A program made the translations under genes and the position numbers. Source: Helicobacter sp. 13S00401-1 (lineage in GTDB: Bacteria; Campylobacterota; Campylobacteria; Campylobacterales; Helicobacteraceae). Taken from it: a stretch of 64,000 bases of DNA. Below are positions 45,497-53,697 of the stretch, piece by piece (position 1 is the stretch's first letter; each line of letters begins with the position of its first letter). A model generated the notes under the pieces. It made no database searches and was not told where the DNA came from. It was given only the letters and a program-made list of their open reading frames with translations. The DNA lies in contig NZ_MLAR01000008.1 of NCBI RefSeq assembly GCF_002272925.1, positions 1-64,000 on the forward strand, in the 5' to 3' direction.

Positions 45497-45571
45497 TCTG
45501 GATTAGCTCAGCGGTAGAGTAGGTGGCTGTTAACCACTTGGTCGTAGGTTCGAATCCTACATCCAGAGCCA
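45497..45571 (+). tRNA. tRNA-Asn (anticodon GTT)
   Basis: A 75-base cloverleaf: acceptor TCTGGAT/ATCCAGA, D arm GCTCAGCGGTAGAGT, anticodon loop CTGTTAA (GTT), T loop TTCGAAT on GTAGG/CCTAC, discriminator G and encoded CCA. It is divergent from deaD. An antisense open frame over it is spurious. Confidence 0.95.
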
Positions 45572-46045
45572 GTATAAAATCCCCTTTAAACTTAAATTTC
45601 TCCCAAACAATCATTTTACGAACCATCCCTAGTTATAACAAAAGTTACAACAAATCATTTTTTGGTATAGTGCAATAGGTACTAAAGCTTAGATTCTAGC
45701 TCTAATCTCTATTTAAGCAAAAATACAAGAAAAAACAAAAACAAACTACCATTTTAAAGAGGATTGCAATGGTGCCTTTTGTATTTTATAAATACAGAAA
45801 AGAGCTTTTTGGCAAACAAGATTCTAAACAAACATAAAAAGTTTATCTTACATCTAAGCCCTTAGAATTTAGATGTATCTTAACACTCCTAAGAGGCAAA
45901 ATATCTTATAATCTCACTTTTAATTTTTACACACTTATCACGTCACAACCTCTAAATGCACGCCTTGGCAAGCACATGCATCAACATAGCCTTAAGCTAG
46001 CAAGGACTCTAGGTTAATGCTTGATAGGCTATATGAAGGATGAAA
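45572..46045. other. Intergenic region after tRNA-Asn
   Basis: No accepted gene. A 20-codon frame starting at the ATG near 45770 has AAAGAGGA upstream and is followed by an 8-bp hairpin (45850-45876), so a tiny peptide or small RNA is conceivable but unsupported. Two AGATTCTA copies occur. The last bases carry the GAAGGA site for the gene at 46046. Confidence 0.4.
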
Positions 46046-46249
46046 ATGGAACTTTGGACTATAGTAGCAGTGCTTGTAGTTGTATGCTTAGTGCTCTTTT
46101 TTATATACTGGGTTGCAACTGCGATAATTAGAAAAAAGCAAAATATTACAACGCCTAGAAGCAAGCAATTTATGAGAGCCAAGAATCTTTTCTTTGTGTT
46201 TTTAATACTTTCTATAATCTACTGGATAGGCGTATCAAGTAACTCATAA
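46046..46249 (+). CDS. Small two-segment membrane protein, paralogue of the one at 19939
   Basis: A 67-residue protein with two hydrophobic segments (about 3-25 and 45-61) and the intervening loop RKKQNITTPRSKQF. It aligns without gaps with the 19939-20133 product across YW ... PRSK ... FFVF ... IY. ATG 46046 is chosen because GAAGGA (46035-46040) is five bases upstream; an ATG at 46040 overlaps it. No family recognised. Located about 475 bases downstream of tRNA-Asn, on the same strand, and followed by an 11-bp terminator hairpin. Confidence 0.65.
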   Translation: MELWTIVAVLVVVCLVLFFIYWVATAIIRKKQNITTPRSKQFMRAKNLFFVFLILSIIYWIGVSSNS

Positions 46250-46257
46250 AAGCCCAC

Positions 46258-46283
46258 ATATAGAATCTAAAAAGATTCTATAT
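46258..46283 (+). terminator. Hairpin terminator of the small membrane protein gene
   Basis: A perfect 11-bp stem ATATAGAATCT / AGATTCTATAT with loop AAAA, nine bases after the stop. An inverted pair of the over-represented octamer. Confidence 0.75.
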
Positions 46284-46344
46284 TTAAGTAGCTTTATAAA
46301 AACTAGTCGTTTTTAGCAAGCAGCCATCTCTATAACAATAAAAT

Positions 46345-46375
46345 CTTCAATAATTATAATTTTTTAAGCCAAAGG
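46345..46375 (-). repeat. 31-base repeat, copy 2 (inverted)
   Basis: Exact reverse complement of 39423-39453, followed by a degraded match to the G-rich flank of copy 1 (GGGAAGAGGGATAA near 46438). It lies in the 46284-46679 intergenic region, which also holds, at 46510-46612, a block related to 39066-39170: TTATCA ... TGATAA inverted arms, then ACAAAGATTATAAAAAAAAG and TTGCCTATA. No gene is seen in that interval. Confidence 0.8.
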
Positions 46376-46679
46376 CACTCTCACCTTTGGATTTTTACAT
46401 TAACAAAAAAACAAGCATGTAAAAGACTATGGGCGTTAGGGAAGAGGGATAAAGATTTTTAAAAAGTAGATTTTGGGCTAAAGGGCTTAAGTGCTTGTAA
46501 CACACTAGACTTATCACAATGGTGCTAGCGCCCTTCACAATGATAAATTTACAAAGATTATAAAAAAAAGATAATGTTGCCTATAATATATGATCCTTTT
46601 ATGTACCTGTATATTTTAGCTATAGCCTTATAAACTATGATGCATATAAAGATAAGTATTAAACTAAGCCCAAAAAGCT

Positions 46680-47430
46680 CTAATAAGTAGCTAAAGAATC
46701 TATCTCCCTTTCATGCAAGCTAGCCCCAACAAGCACCATGCAAAGCCCTACTACAAAAGTAAGAAAATACCCATAAAAACTGTGATGCTTCCTTCCAAAC
46801 CTACTTTGCTTACAGCATATACCTATAGGCACATCACAAACCAACCTAAAACATACAACCATCAAACTAGATATAGATAGCACACTACCTACTATGCCAA
46901 CTACAAGACCATAGGTAGGATGCCCCATCTTTGATATAACTACTCCTATCACAAAAGCAAAGAGGCCAACTACAAAAGTATATATGTATGCGCGCAACTC
47001 TGAGTGCTTTTTGCCAGGTGTTTTATCAAATAGTCTGTAAAAATAAGCTAATTTTTCTTCTACACTCTTTTTCTACACGCGCGTAGTTGCATTCTTTTTT
47101 TCACATAAGTTTCATACCTATCTTCATCTAAAAAGCAAACTAACCTACTAAATAAAAACTTAAACAAGCTAATAAGTAAAGACATAAAAGCTGGATACAA
47201 ACTTGCAAATACTGCAAGGATACTACTAGTATAATCACTACAACACACACTAAAAGCATAGCTATAAAGTGAGTAAATATAGCTTTAAACAAGGGGCTAA
47301 AGCTTTTATCAAAAAGACTAACGATAAATATGATAGATAAAAACAAAATACAAGCTAGTATAAAAAGTCCAAAGATTTTCGCACAAGATTCCCACGCGTG
47401 CTTAGTGCTAGTTTTTCTAAACTTAAACAT
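46680..47430 (-). pseudogene. Polytopic membrane protein gene broken by two frameshifts
   Basis: Three overlapping minus-strand frames add up to one protein. The first (47430 to 47140) has a strong AGGAGG before its ATG and encodes MFKFRKTSTKHAWESC plus two membrane segments. The second (reading to 47060) continues with SSILAVFASLYPAFMSLLIS and FSRLVCFLDEDRYETYVKKR. The third (ending 46680) continues KSVEEKLAYFYRLFDKTPG and then four membrane segments, two of which are alike (YTFVVGLFAFVIGVV and LTFVVGLCMVLVGAS). Switch points are near 47205-47230 and at the T5 run 47068-47072. None of the later frames has its own start signal. No family recognised. Either a decayed gene or assembly indels. 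Confidence 0.6.
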
Positions 47431-47494
47431 ACAAGCCTCCTATCTCTTCTACTATATCATGAAACGCACTTCTAACACAAACATCCTAGCACTC

Positions 47495-47511
47495 TGGAAT
47501 GCCTTTTGCTT
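47495..47511 (+). promoter_or_regulatory. Candidate sigma-54 promoter of flgI
   Basis: TGGAATGCCTTTTGCTT carries the -24 GG and -12 GC exactly ten bases apart with TTGC intact, 57 bases before the flgI ATG. Sigma-54 (RpoN) with FlgSR drives rod/hook-class genes in Campylobacterota, and flgS is in this operon. Confidence 0.6.
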
Positions 47512-47568
47512 CATAGCTACTTAAAGCACTTGGTTGGATTAGTTGTGAGATTTAAAAGGATTTAAGTC

Positions 47569-48588
47569 ATGAAAATATTCAAAGTTTTATTTGCCATCTT
47601 GGTGGCTTTAAGCTTCTTAAAAGCTGATAAGATAGGCGATATAGCCAATATAGTAGGCGTTAGAGGTAACCAGCTTATAGGCTATGGACTAGTTATAGGG
47701 CTAAATGGCACAGGTGATAAAAGTGGTTCAAAGTTCACTATGCAGTCTATTTCTAACATGTTAGAAAATATGAGCGTTAAGGTTAATCCTAATGATATCA
47801 AGTCTAAAAACGTAGCTGCTGTTATGCTAACTGCTAATCTTAATAGCTTTGCAAGAGAAGGCGATAAGATAGATGTTAAAGTCTCTAGCATAGGTGATGC
47901 TAAGTCTTTAAGTGGAGGAACACTTATAATGACCCCACTTAGTGCTGTAGATGGCCAGATCTATGCCCTAGCCCAAGGAAGTGTAACTGTAGGTGAAGGC
48001 GATAACTCTTTAAGTGGAACTATAGTAGGTGGAGCCACAGTTGAAAGAGAAGTGCCTTATAGCTTGAGTAATAAAACTGAAGCTACTTTAAGTTTAAATG
48101 CAGCTAACTTTCAAAACGCTATCAGAATCCAAGACATAATCAATAAGACATTTAGTCCTAATACTGCAACTGCCTTAGATTCTAGAACTATCAAACTTAT
48201 AAAACCTAAAAACCTAAGTATGGTTGAGTTTTTAGCCCTAGTACAAGAGATAAACATAGACTATACAACACGTGAAAAAATCGTAGTTGATGAAAAATCA
48301 GGCACCATAATCGCAGGGCTTGATATCTATGTCCAACCTATAGTTTTAACCCATGGTAATCTCACTTTAAAGATAACAAAAGACTTTGCAAAAAGTGGTG
48401 GTGAGCCAGTAGATTCTACAAATCTAAACACTGAGACAAAAACCCTTAGTGGTAATGGTCTTAATCCAACCGTATCAAGTGTAGTTAGGGCCTTACAAAA
48501 GATGGGTGCAACTCCGGCTAATATTATAAGCATACTAGAAACTATGAAAAAAAGTGGCGCCATAGCAGCCAACATAGAAGTACTTTAA
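47569..48588 (+). CDS. flgI: Flagellar P-ring protein FlgI
   Basis: A 339-residue periplasmic protein that forms the ring around the flagellar rod in the peptidoglycan layer. Sec signal peptide at 1-19; then DIANIVGVRGNQLIGYGLVIGLNGTGDK, VMLTANLNSFAREGDKIDV and GGTLIMTPLSAVDGQIYALAQG, all diagnostic. The C-terminus ALQKMGATPANIISILETMKKSGAI is typical. Full length. First gene of a tight operon with the FlgJ-like and flgS genes. Confidence 0.98.
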   Translation: MKIFKVLFAILVALSFLKADKIGDIANIVGVRGNQLIGYGLVIGLNGTGDKSGSKFTMQSISNMLENMSVKVNPNDIKSKNVAAVMLTANLNSFAREGDKIDVKVSSIGDAKSLSGGTLIMTPLSAVDGQIYALAQGSVTVGEGDNSLSGTIVGGATVEREVPYSLSNKTEATLSLNAANFQNAIRIQDIINKTFSPNTATALDSRTIKLIKPKNLSMVEFLALVQEINIDYTTREKIVVDEKSGTIIAGLDIYVQPIVLTHGNLTLKITKDFAKSGGEPVDSTNLNTETKTLSGNGLNPTVSSVVRALQKMGATPANIISILETMKKSGAIAANIEVL

Positions 48589-48599
48589 AAGGATAAAAT

Positions 48600-48917
48600 A
48601 TGATGATAGATAAAACAAACGCACTAAACTCACTAGCATCTGCAAAAAGCAAAGAGCTACTTGATAACCTAAAGTCAAAAAAACTAAGCGAAAATGATAA
48701 AGCGCTAAGAGCCCAAACTGATAAGTTTGAAGCCCTTTTTATAAAAAACCTACTTGATATATCTTTAAAACTAGATAATCCCCTCTATCCAAAACAACCT
48801 GGTAATGAGATCTATGAATCTATGTTTAAAGACCAGCTAGCAGGTGAACTAAGCGGGCACTTTGGCTATAGCGAGCTACTTTTTAACTTCTTAAAAGCTA
48901 AAGAAAAACTTAGCTAA
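48600..48917 (+). CDS. flgJ: FlgJ-type rod-binding protein (short form)
   Basis: A 105-residue protein equal to the N-terminal rod-binding domain of Flg[25 protein letters not shown] and [25 protein letters not shown]. It lacks the C-terminal muramidase of enterobacterial FlgJ, as expected in this phylum, where a separate enzyme opens the wall. It caps or helps assemble the rod. AAGGA overlaps the end of flgI, and its stop shares a base with the flgS start (TAATG). Confidence 0.88.
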   Translation: MMIDKTNALNSLASAKSKELLDNLKSKKLSENDKALRAQTDKFEALFIKNLLDISLKLDNPLYPKQPGNEIYESMFKDQLAGELSGHFGYSELLFNFLKAKEKLS

Positions 48918-49993
48918 TGCCAGATAAAAAGCAAGACTTAACTTCTAATCCAAAAGAAGACACTACAAACTCTCCTCTCTCAGATCTTGCAAAACTAGAT
49001 CTTGGAGACACCCAGTCTCTTTTGAAACTTTTAAATGAGTTTATACTTCAAAGCTATAAAGTAGAAAAGGAGTTTAAGGACTTTAAAGCCTTAATAGAGC
49101 TAGTACTAGAGATGATCCCTCAAGCTGTGCTAGTGTTTAATGAAGATGATGGAAGCTTGTTTTATCAAAACAAAAAAGCAGCTAGCTTGCCACAACTTTT
49201 AGATGTGAACTTTAATCTAGAATCTGAAAGTGAGATAAGACTAGAAACTAACATCTACCTTTTACAAAGTTCACACGTTTCTAATAAAACTATAATCACC
49301 GCCACTAATATCACAGAACAAAAACGCCAAGAAAGACTAGCTAGCATGGGGCAAGTAAGTGCCCACCTTGCTCATGAGATAAGAAATCCTATAGGTTCTA
49401 TCTCTCTTTTAGCAAGCGTACTAGAAAAAAGGGTAGATAGCAATAGCGCTAAGATAGTAGAAGAGATGAAAAAGTCTATATGGAGGGTTGAGCGCATCAT
49501 AAAAAGTACGCTACTTTTTTCAAAAGGTGTGCAAGCAAACATTAAACTTTGTGCCATCAAAGACTTACAAGCTCAGATGCAAACTATCATTAATGAGTAT
49601 GCTTATGGTAAAGATATAGACTTTAGTTTTAATCTAAACAGTATAGATTCTATCTATGTTGATATCTCACTTTTTGAGATAGCCTTGCAGAATCTAATCT
49701 GTAACGCGATAGATGCCATAGAAGAGTGTGAAGACTTAGAAAAAGGCAAGGTTAAAATAGAGCTTTTTGAAGAAGAAGGTTTTTATGTATTTAGAATCTA
49801 TGATAACGGAAAAGACATAGAAGATATATCCTCCCTCTTTGAAGCCTTTAAAACTACTAAGCTAAAGGGTCATGGGCTAGGGCTTGCTTTAAGTGAGCAG
49901 ATACTTAAAGCACATAATGGCTTTTTAAATGCTAACAATATAGAATCTAAGTACTTCGAGTTAAAAGTCCCAACCAAACCACTACCACACTAG
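48917..49993 (+). CDS. flgS: Flagellar sensor histidine kinase FlgS
   Basis: A 358-residue cytoplasmic histidine kinase with no membrane segment. A PAS-like domain covers about 55-130, the HisKA dimerisation domain has SMGQVSAHLAHEIRNPIGS with phospho-acceptor H143, and the ATPase domain shows N box LQNLICNAIDAIE, G1 IYDNGKDIED (variant) and G2 KGHGLGLALSEQIL. FlgS phosphorylates the NtrC-like FlgR, which activates RpoN for rod-hook genes. The location directly after flgI and the rod protein matches the H. pylori order HP0246-HP0244 from memory. flgR is not in the window. Confidence 0.93.
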   Translation: MPDKKQDLTSNPKEDTTNSPLSDLAKLDLGDTQSLLKLLNEFILQSYKVEKEFKDFKALIELVLEMIPQAVLVFNEDDGSLFYQNKKAASLPQLLDVNFNLESESEIRLETNIYLLQSSHVSNKTIITATNITEQKRQERLASMGQVSAHLAHEIRNPIGSISLLASVLEKRVDSNSAKIVEEMKKSIWRVERIIKSTLLFSKGVQANIKLCAIKDLQAQMQTIINEYAYGKDIDFSFNLNSIDSIYVDISLFEIALQNLICNAIDAIEECEDLEKGKVKIELFEEEGFYVFRIYDNGKDIEDISSLFEAFKTTKLKGHGLGLALSEQILKAHNGFLNANNIESKYFELKVPTKPLPH

Positions 49994-50056
49994 AGCAAAT
50001 ACTACTTTTTAGATATCCTAGCCTTATAAAGTTTTACACACAAAGGAAGTGCAGGG

Positions 50057-50584
50057 ATGTTTGATCATATTAATAACTTCAAAGCCCAAGTCCACTACAG
50101 CGTGCCAAACACACTAGACATAAATAAAGCCTTACAAGATAAACTTGATAAATGCAAAACCTCCAAAAACTGTAAGCAGCCTTTAGTTTTAACAAAAGGC
50201 TGCTTACTTAAAACTAAGTCTATGAAACAACAAGGCAAACCAAAACTCTACAAACCAACCACTTATGAAGAATTAAAAAAGTTAGTAAATAACCCAAATA
50301 TAAATCTTGGCGAGATAGACACTAGCTTAATAACTAATATGGCCCATCTCTTTGAAGGCAGCAAAAGAGTAGATTTTAGTGGCATAGAAACATGGGATGT
50401 AAGTAAAGTCATAAACATGGCTAATATGTTTAATAATGCAGTAAAGTTTAATCAGCCTTTAGATTCTTGGAATCTAAAAAATCTAAAATACTATAAATCC
50501 ATGTTTTACAAAGCCAGTGCCTTTAAGCAAAACCTAGATATCTGGCATCTTAAAGATAAAAACTTACTTTTTACTAGGCCTTAA
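50057..50584 (+). CDS. DUF285/BspA-like repeat protein
   Basis: A 175-residue protein. The C-terminal half carries DUF285-type 25-residue repeats: FSGIETWDVSKVINMANMF, NNAVKFNQPLDSWNLKNLKY and YKSMFYKASAFKQNLDIWHL, the NM.xMF...xFNQ.LxxW pattern of BspA-like leucine-rich repeats. The N-terminal half is Lys/Asn-rich and contains CKTSKNCKQPL and KGCLLKTKS; no signal peptide is seen. DUF285 proteins of gut and vector-borne bacteria are often variable surface proteins in multigene families; without an export signal the location is uncertain. AAGGA precedes the ATG. It marks the start of a small accessory region. Confidence 0.75.
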   Translation: MFDHINNFKAQVHYSVPNTLDINKALQDKLDKCKTSKNCKQPLVLTKGCLLKTKSMKQQGKPKLYKPTTYEELKKLVNNPNINLGEIDTSLITNMAHLFEGSKRVDFSGIETWDVSKVINMANMFNNAVKFNQPLDSWNLKNLKYYKSMFYKASAFKQNLDIWHLKDKNLLFTRP

Positions 50585-50649
50585 TCTTAAAAAATGGTGC
50601 TAATAAATATACTTAAAGTCTTTATCTTATTAAATACTATTTAACCACT

Positions 50650-51161
50650 AAATAAGTACTTTTTTTAAAGGTTTCTTTAAAGGTTTTAGTGAAGCTGCAA
50701 GACCTCTTATGCCACTACTAAAAGGTATATGGGATATGGTAAAGATAGTCTTTGCTCCTATAGCTTTAATCTTTAATGCCCTCTTTGGTAACTTACAAAA
50801 ATCAACTGGAGCCTTAGAAGACTTTAGTAGTACAGGTGAAAGAGTAGGTAAGTTTGTAGGTGAAGTGTTTTCTAATCTTTTTGATTTTATAAGTGGCATC
50901 ATAGGAAAGATAAGTGGCTTTTTTACTGATACAAGAAACTTTATAGCTAGTATAGGAGATAAACTAGGACTTAATACTACAGTAGAGTTAAGTAAAACTA
51001 AGGCCCCACCAAAGGCAGCTGAACTACAAAACCTAGCAGTTAGTAAACCTACTGCAACTACTTCTACTAACTCTAGTGTTACTAATGCTAATACTATAAC
51101 TATAGTTACAGGAGCTGATCCTAAAGAAGTAGTAAGGGCTGTAGCTACTTATAGTGATTAA
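50650..51161 (+). pseudogene. Phage tail tape-measure protein, 3' remnant
   Basis: An open frame starting right after an in-frame TAA near 50646 with no start signal; the first ATG is at 50709. The encoded segment reads FFKGFFKGFSEAARPLMPLL, then GALEDFSSTGERVGKFVGEV, NLFDFISGIIGKISGFF and, at the end, NTITIVTGADPKEVVRAV. This is the C-terminal part of a phage tape-measure protein, which normally exceeds 500 residues and sets tail length. The 5' part and all other tail genes are missing, so it is a relic of a Mu-like or P2-like prophage. It converges on, and overlaps by four bases, the next small gene. Confidence 0.8.
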
Positions 51162-51484
51162 TCAAGATATCCAAGAGACCATCTTAAAAAAGCTACAGTT
51201 AGAGGCAGTGTTATAATAAACACAAATATACAAGGCAATACTTTCATTGCTAGTCTTCCTGTCCTTGTACCAACATCATTAAAGTCTTTCCATTGTAAAG
51301 GAGCGTTTTTATCTATAGGCATTTTTCTTTTTAGTTTTTGTTTTTTAGCGTAGTCATCTAAGCTTTTTTCAAAGGAGTTAAAACCATTAGCTATTTTTTC
51401 ACCACCACCATTTACAAAAAAATTAAGTATTTTAAAAATGCCACTAATCATGAATATGCCTACAAGAAACGCTATAGCAATCAT
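51158..51484 (-). CDS. Small membrane protein near the phage relic
   Basis: A 108-residue protein with two hydrophobic segments (residues 1-24 and 83-104) separated by a basic cytoplasmic or periplasmic loop (DDYAKKQKLKRKMPIDKNAP). Family not recognised. AAGGAG is eight bases before the ATG, so it is likely expressed. It shares four bases with the 3' end of the tape-measure relic on the other strand, which suggests it was part of, or arrived with, the mobile element. Confidence 0.6.
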   Translation of the reverse strand: MIAIAFLVGIFMISGIFKILNFFVNGGGEKIANGFNSFEKSLDDYAKKQKLKRKMPIDKNAPLQWKDFNDVGTRTGRLAMKVLPCIFVFIITLPLTVAFLRWSLGYLD

Positions 51485-51668
51485 AAATCTGCTCCTTTGC
51501 TTAGAATTTTAGTTTAACTCACTACATTAAAACAAAATACACATAAATTGTCAATATATGTTTATAAAAACAAATCACTTACACCATCTTTACACGTAAG
51601 ATCATTGTAAGACCACATATAGTCATTTATTGGCATAATATAAACAAAAGTTATAAAGAAGTACAAGC

Positions 51669-51963
51669 ATGACACTTATCATAACAAGCCTAAGTGAAAA
51701 AACCTTAAAGCTATAAAAGACTTGATATTAAAACTAGATTCTGAAACAACCTTTAAAAGCGCAGACAGATTTAATAACGAGTTGTTTGCGAAAATACAAA
51801 GCATACCCTACATGCCTTATCGCTTTAAAAAATCAGATACTTAATAGAAATAATGTAAGAGACCTAATCTATAAAGGCTATGTTGTTATCTTTGAGATTA
51901 ATGATGAGAGTATAGTCATCTTATCGATATAGACACAACCTTCCTAGTTTGTTAGATGACTAG
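51669..51963 (+). pseudogene. RelE/ParE-type toxin gene, frameshifted
   Basis: Reading across three frames gives a toxin-like chain: MTLIITSLSEKTLK, then AIKDLILKLDSETTFKSADRF NNELFAKIQSIPYMPYRFKKS in the next frame, then NRNNVRDLIYKGYVVIFEIN and DESIVILSI, and in the last frame YRHNLPSLLDD before a stop. PYMPYRFKKS plus VRDLIYKGYVVIFEI is the core of ParE/RelE toxins. One break is at the A6 run 51827-51832, others near 51700 and 51925. AAGAAG precedes the ATG. No antitoxin gene is seen beside it. It is a decayed toxin-antitoxin locus. Confidence 0.72.
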
Positions 51964-52347
51964 CCTAAGTTTTAATAAATCTTTTTTTTAAAACACCTGC
52001 CTACTAACTCACACCCACTTTTTTCTCTAGCCTTTAGACTACCTAGTGAGTGAGTTTAGTGCAAAAGTCTGGGTAATAACCATCATTTTATATATGTTCT
52101 AAAATAGATTCTAAGTAAGCCTATGTGCATAGCCACTTAGCCTACCTACATAGGCTATAAGCGAATCAAGTTTTTTTTAAACGCAAAAATTTAAAAACGC
52201 TATAACTCTTTATAGTCTCTATTTTAGTAACAAAAAAGATAGTTATAAGCTACATAAGATAAATTGAAGTAGGTGTGGGGAAGAGATAAGACTAAGTAAA
52301 GTTTGAGGCCAAAAAGCCTCTTTACTAAAAGCTTGTTAAGTAAAAAG
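51964..52347. other. Intergenic, no gene seen
   Basis: AT-rich, with a 7-bp hairpin (TAGCCTA at 52138-52144, TAGGCTA at 52151-52157) and near 52305-52320 a GAGGC/GCCTC hairpin that may terminate the minus-strand gene next door. One AGATTCTA copy near 52105. Probably decayed accessory sequence. Confidence 0.5.
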
Positions 52348-53199
52348 TTAGGCCTTTAGTATTTTTTGTCTAACTATGGATGCATCAGGCAAGTCAAAGT
52401 TTTTATCTTTGATCTTAGACTTTATATCTTCAAAAGTATTTTTAGTGTGATCATAAGTGATTATAACTATCTCATCACCATCTTTTAAAAATCTTGTTTC
52501 ACCTAGATGAGTGTAGCGTGTAGCACCTATTGCTATAAGTATGTGTCCTGGGCAAGAGGCATTATTTATGATCTCATTTAAGTTTTCTAGTACTGAAAAG
52601 TCTTGTTGAGTGTTTAGTTTTTTAACTATCCACTCTATTAACTTCTCATAAAAGTAACTATAGCTTGCTATCTCAGAGTTTTCTCCATACTCATACACCT
52701 CTCCATCACTTAGCAAAAATGCAGTTATAGAGTACTTATCACAAATCCCACCCTTACTAAACTTATCTATCTTTATCTTTTTGTTGCCCATACCCTTTGA
52801 AGCTATAGAAAAATTCTTCTTTTGGGAGATCTTTGTGGCACTTTTATCATTCCTAACTGAAGTATCATCAAAGGCCATGAAGTACTTAGGCAGTAATGTT
52901 TCTATCTTGCCATCTTTATAAACTACTTCACACTCTAAGGCTATCTCTGGTTCAGCTTGTACTTCAGCTTTTGGGTCTTGTGGTAGTACGACTTTAGAGT
53001 TATCTATGCAGTATCTTCCTAGAAAATCTTTTGAGCCAGGTATATAAAAAGGAAAGATCCCCTTAGGCGCACCCTCTTCATCTGCTTTGACGTTATGAAA
53101 GTCACTTGCTTCCCCAGCTTGTTCTAAATGGCCAGCAAAGTTTCCTGCTACGCCAAAACACATACATTGTTTTATGTCACAACTATTTTCTTCAATCAT
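52348..53199 (-). CDS. FAH-like protein of unknown function (DUF5718-type)
   Basis: A 283-residue protein whose layout resembles fumarylacetoacetate hydrolase-fold proteins: GVAGNFAGHLEQAGEASDF near 16, GIFPFYIPG near 47, EPEIALECEVVYKDG near 84, FMAFDDTSVRND near 108 and KISQKKNFSIASKGMG near 124. I recall this pattern as DUF5718, common in Helicobacter and Campylobacter, with no proven activity. Cytoplasmic, no signal peptide. GGAG lies six bases before the ATG. The Cys-rich start (NSCDIKQCMC) is notable. Solitary gene. Confidence 0.65.
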   Translation of the reverse strand: MIEENSCDIKQCMCFGVAGNFAGHLEQAGEASDFHNVKADEEGAPKGIFPFYIPGSKDFLGRYCIDNSKVVLPQDPKAEVQAEPEIALECEVVYKDGKIETLLPKYFMAFDDTSVRNDKSATKISQKKNFSIASKGMGNKKIKIDKFSKGGICDKYSITAFLLSDGEVYEYGENSEIASYSYFYEKLIEWIVKKLNTQQDFSVLENLNEIINNASCPGHILIAIGATRYTHLGETRFLKDGDEIVIITYDHTKNTFEDIKSKIKDKNFDLPDASIVRQKILKA

Positions 53200-53697
53200 A
53201 ATAAACTCCTACGTTTGATGGCAAAACTAAAAATGATATATTTATCAAAATTTTTTAATATGCGTATAAAAAACACAAATAAAAAATATTTATTTTATTT
53301 CTAGTAGAAAAAAGTTACATTTTATATTTTTAAGCCTCTTAAAAAAAATAAAAATAAAAACTAATGCGTATAGAATCCATACATTTTAAATAGTATAAAG
53401 TAACTTAAAGTAACTAAAATAAGGCTATAAAAATAGACAATGCTAAAACTGTAAAGATATTACAACAATGCAATGCAAAAAGAATCTAAAAAATGGGAAA
53501 AAAGTGCTTATAGCCATATAAACAAAGTAAAAAGAATGCAGATTCTAAAAATAAGAGTCTTTAAAAGATATTACAGTAAGAAAAATCTTTAAAAGGCAAG
53601 AAAAACTTTAAGTACTTTAAGGTATAGATTCTATCTTAATGTTAAAGGCCCTTGCAAGCAGCCCTTAAAACTTGCTTGCAAAGAAAACCTAGCTTTT
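53200..53697. other. Intergenic, no gene seen
   Basis: About 500 bases of A/T-rich sequence with stops in all frames. It contains two or three AGATTCTA-type copies (near 53490-53500 and 53625) and, at the end, the hefC terminator. Nothing else is evident. Confidence 0.6.
53652..53681 (-). terminator. Terminator of the hefABC operon
   Basis: TTGCAAGCA (53652-53660) pairs with TGCTTGCAA (53673-53681), a 9-bp stem with a 12-base loop, 16 bases past the hefC stop. Confidence 0.65.

Noticed and set aside
45438-45626. 62-codon minus-strand frame over tRNA-Asn
   Set aside because: Its sequence (GFEPTTKW type) is the familiar antisense translation of a tRNA, not a protein gene.
39423-46375. The 31-base inverted repeats as ends of a DNA inversion switch
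   Set aside because: The enclosed 6.9 kb contains essential ribosomal and synthetase genes and no recombinase is nearby; a dispersed repeat is simpler.
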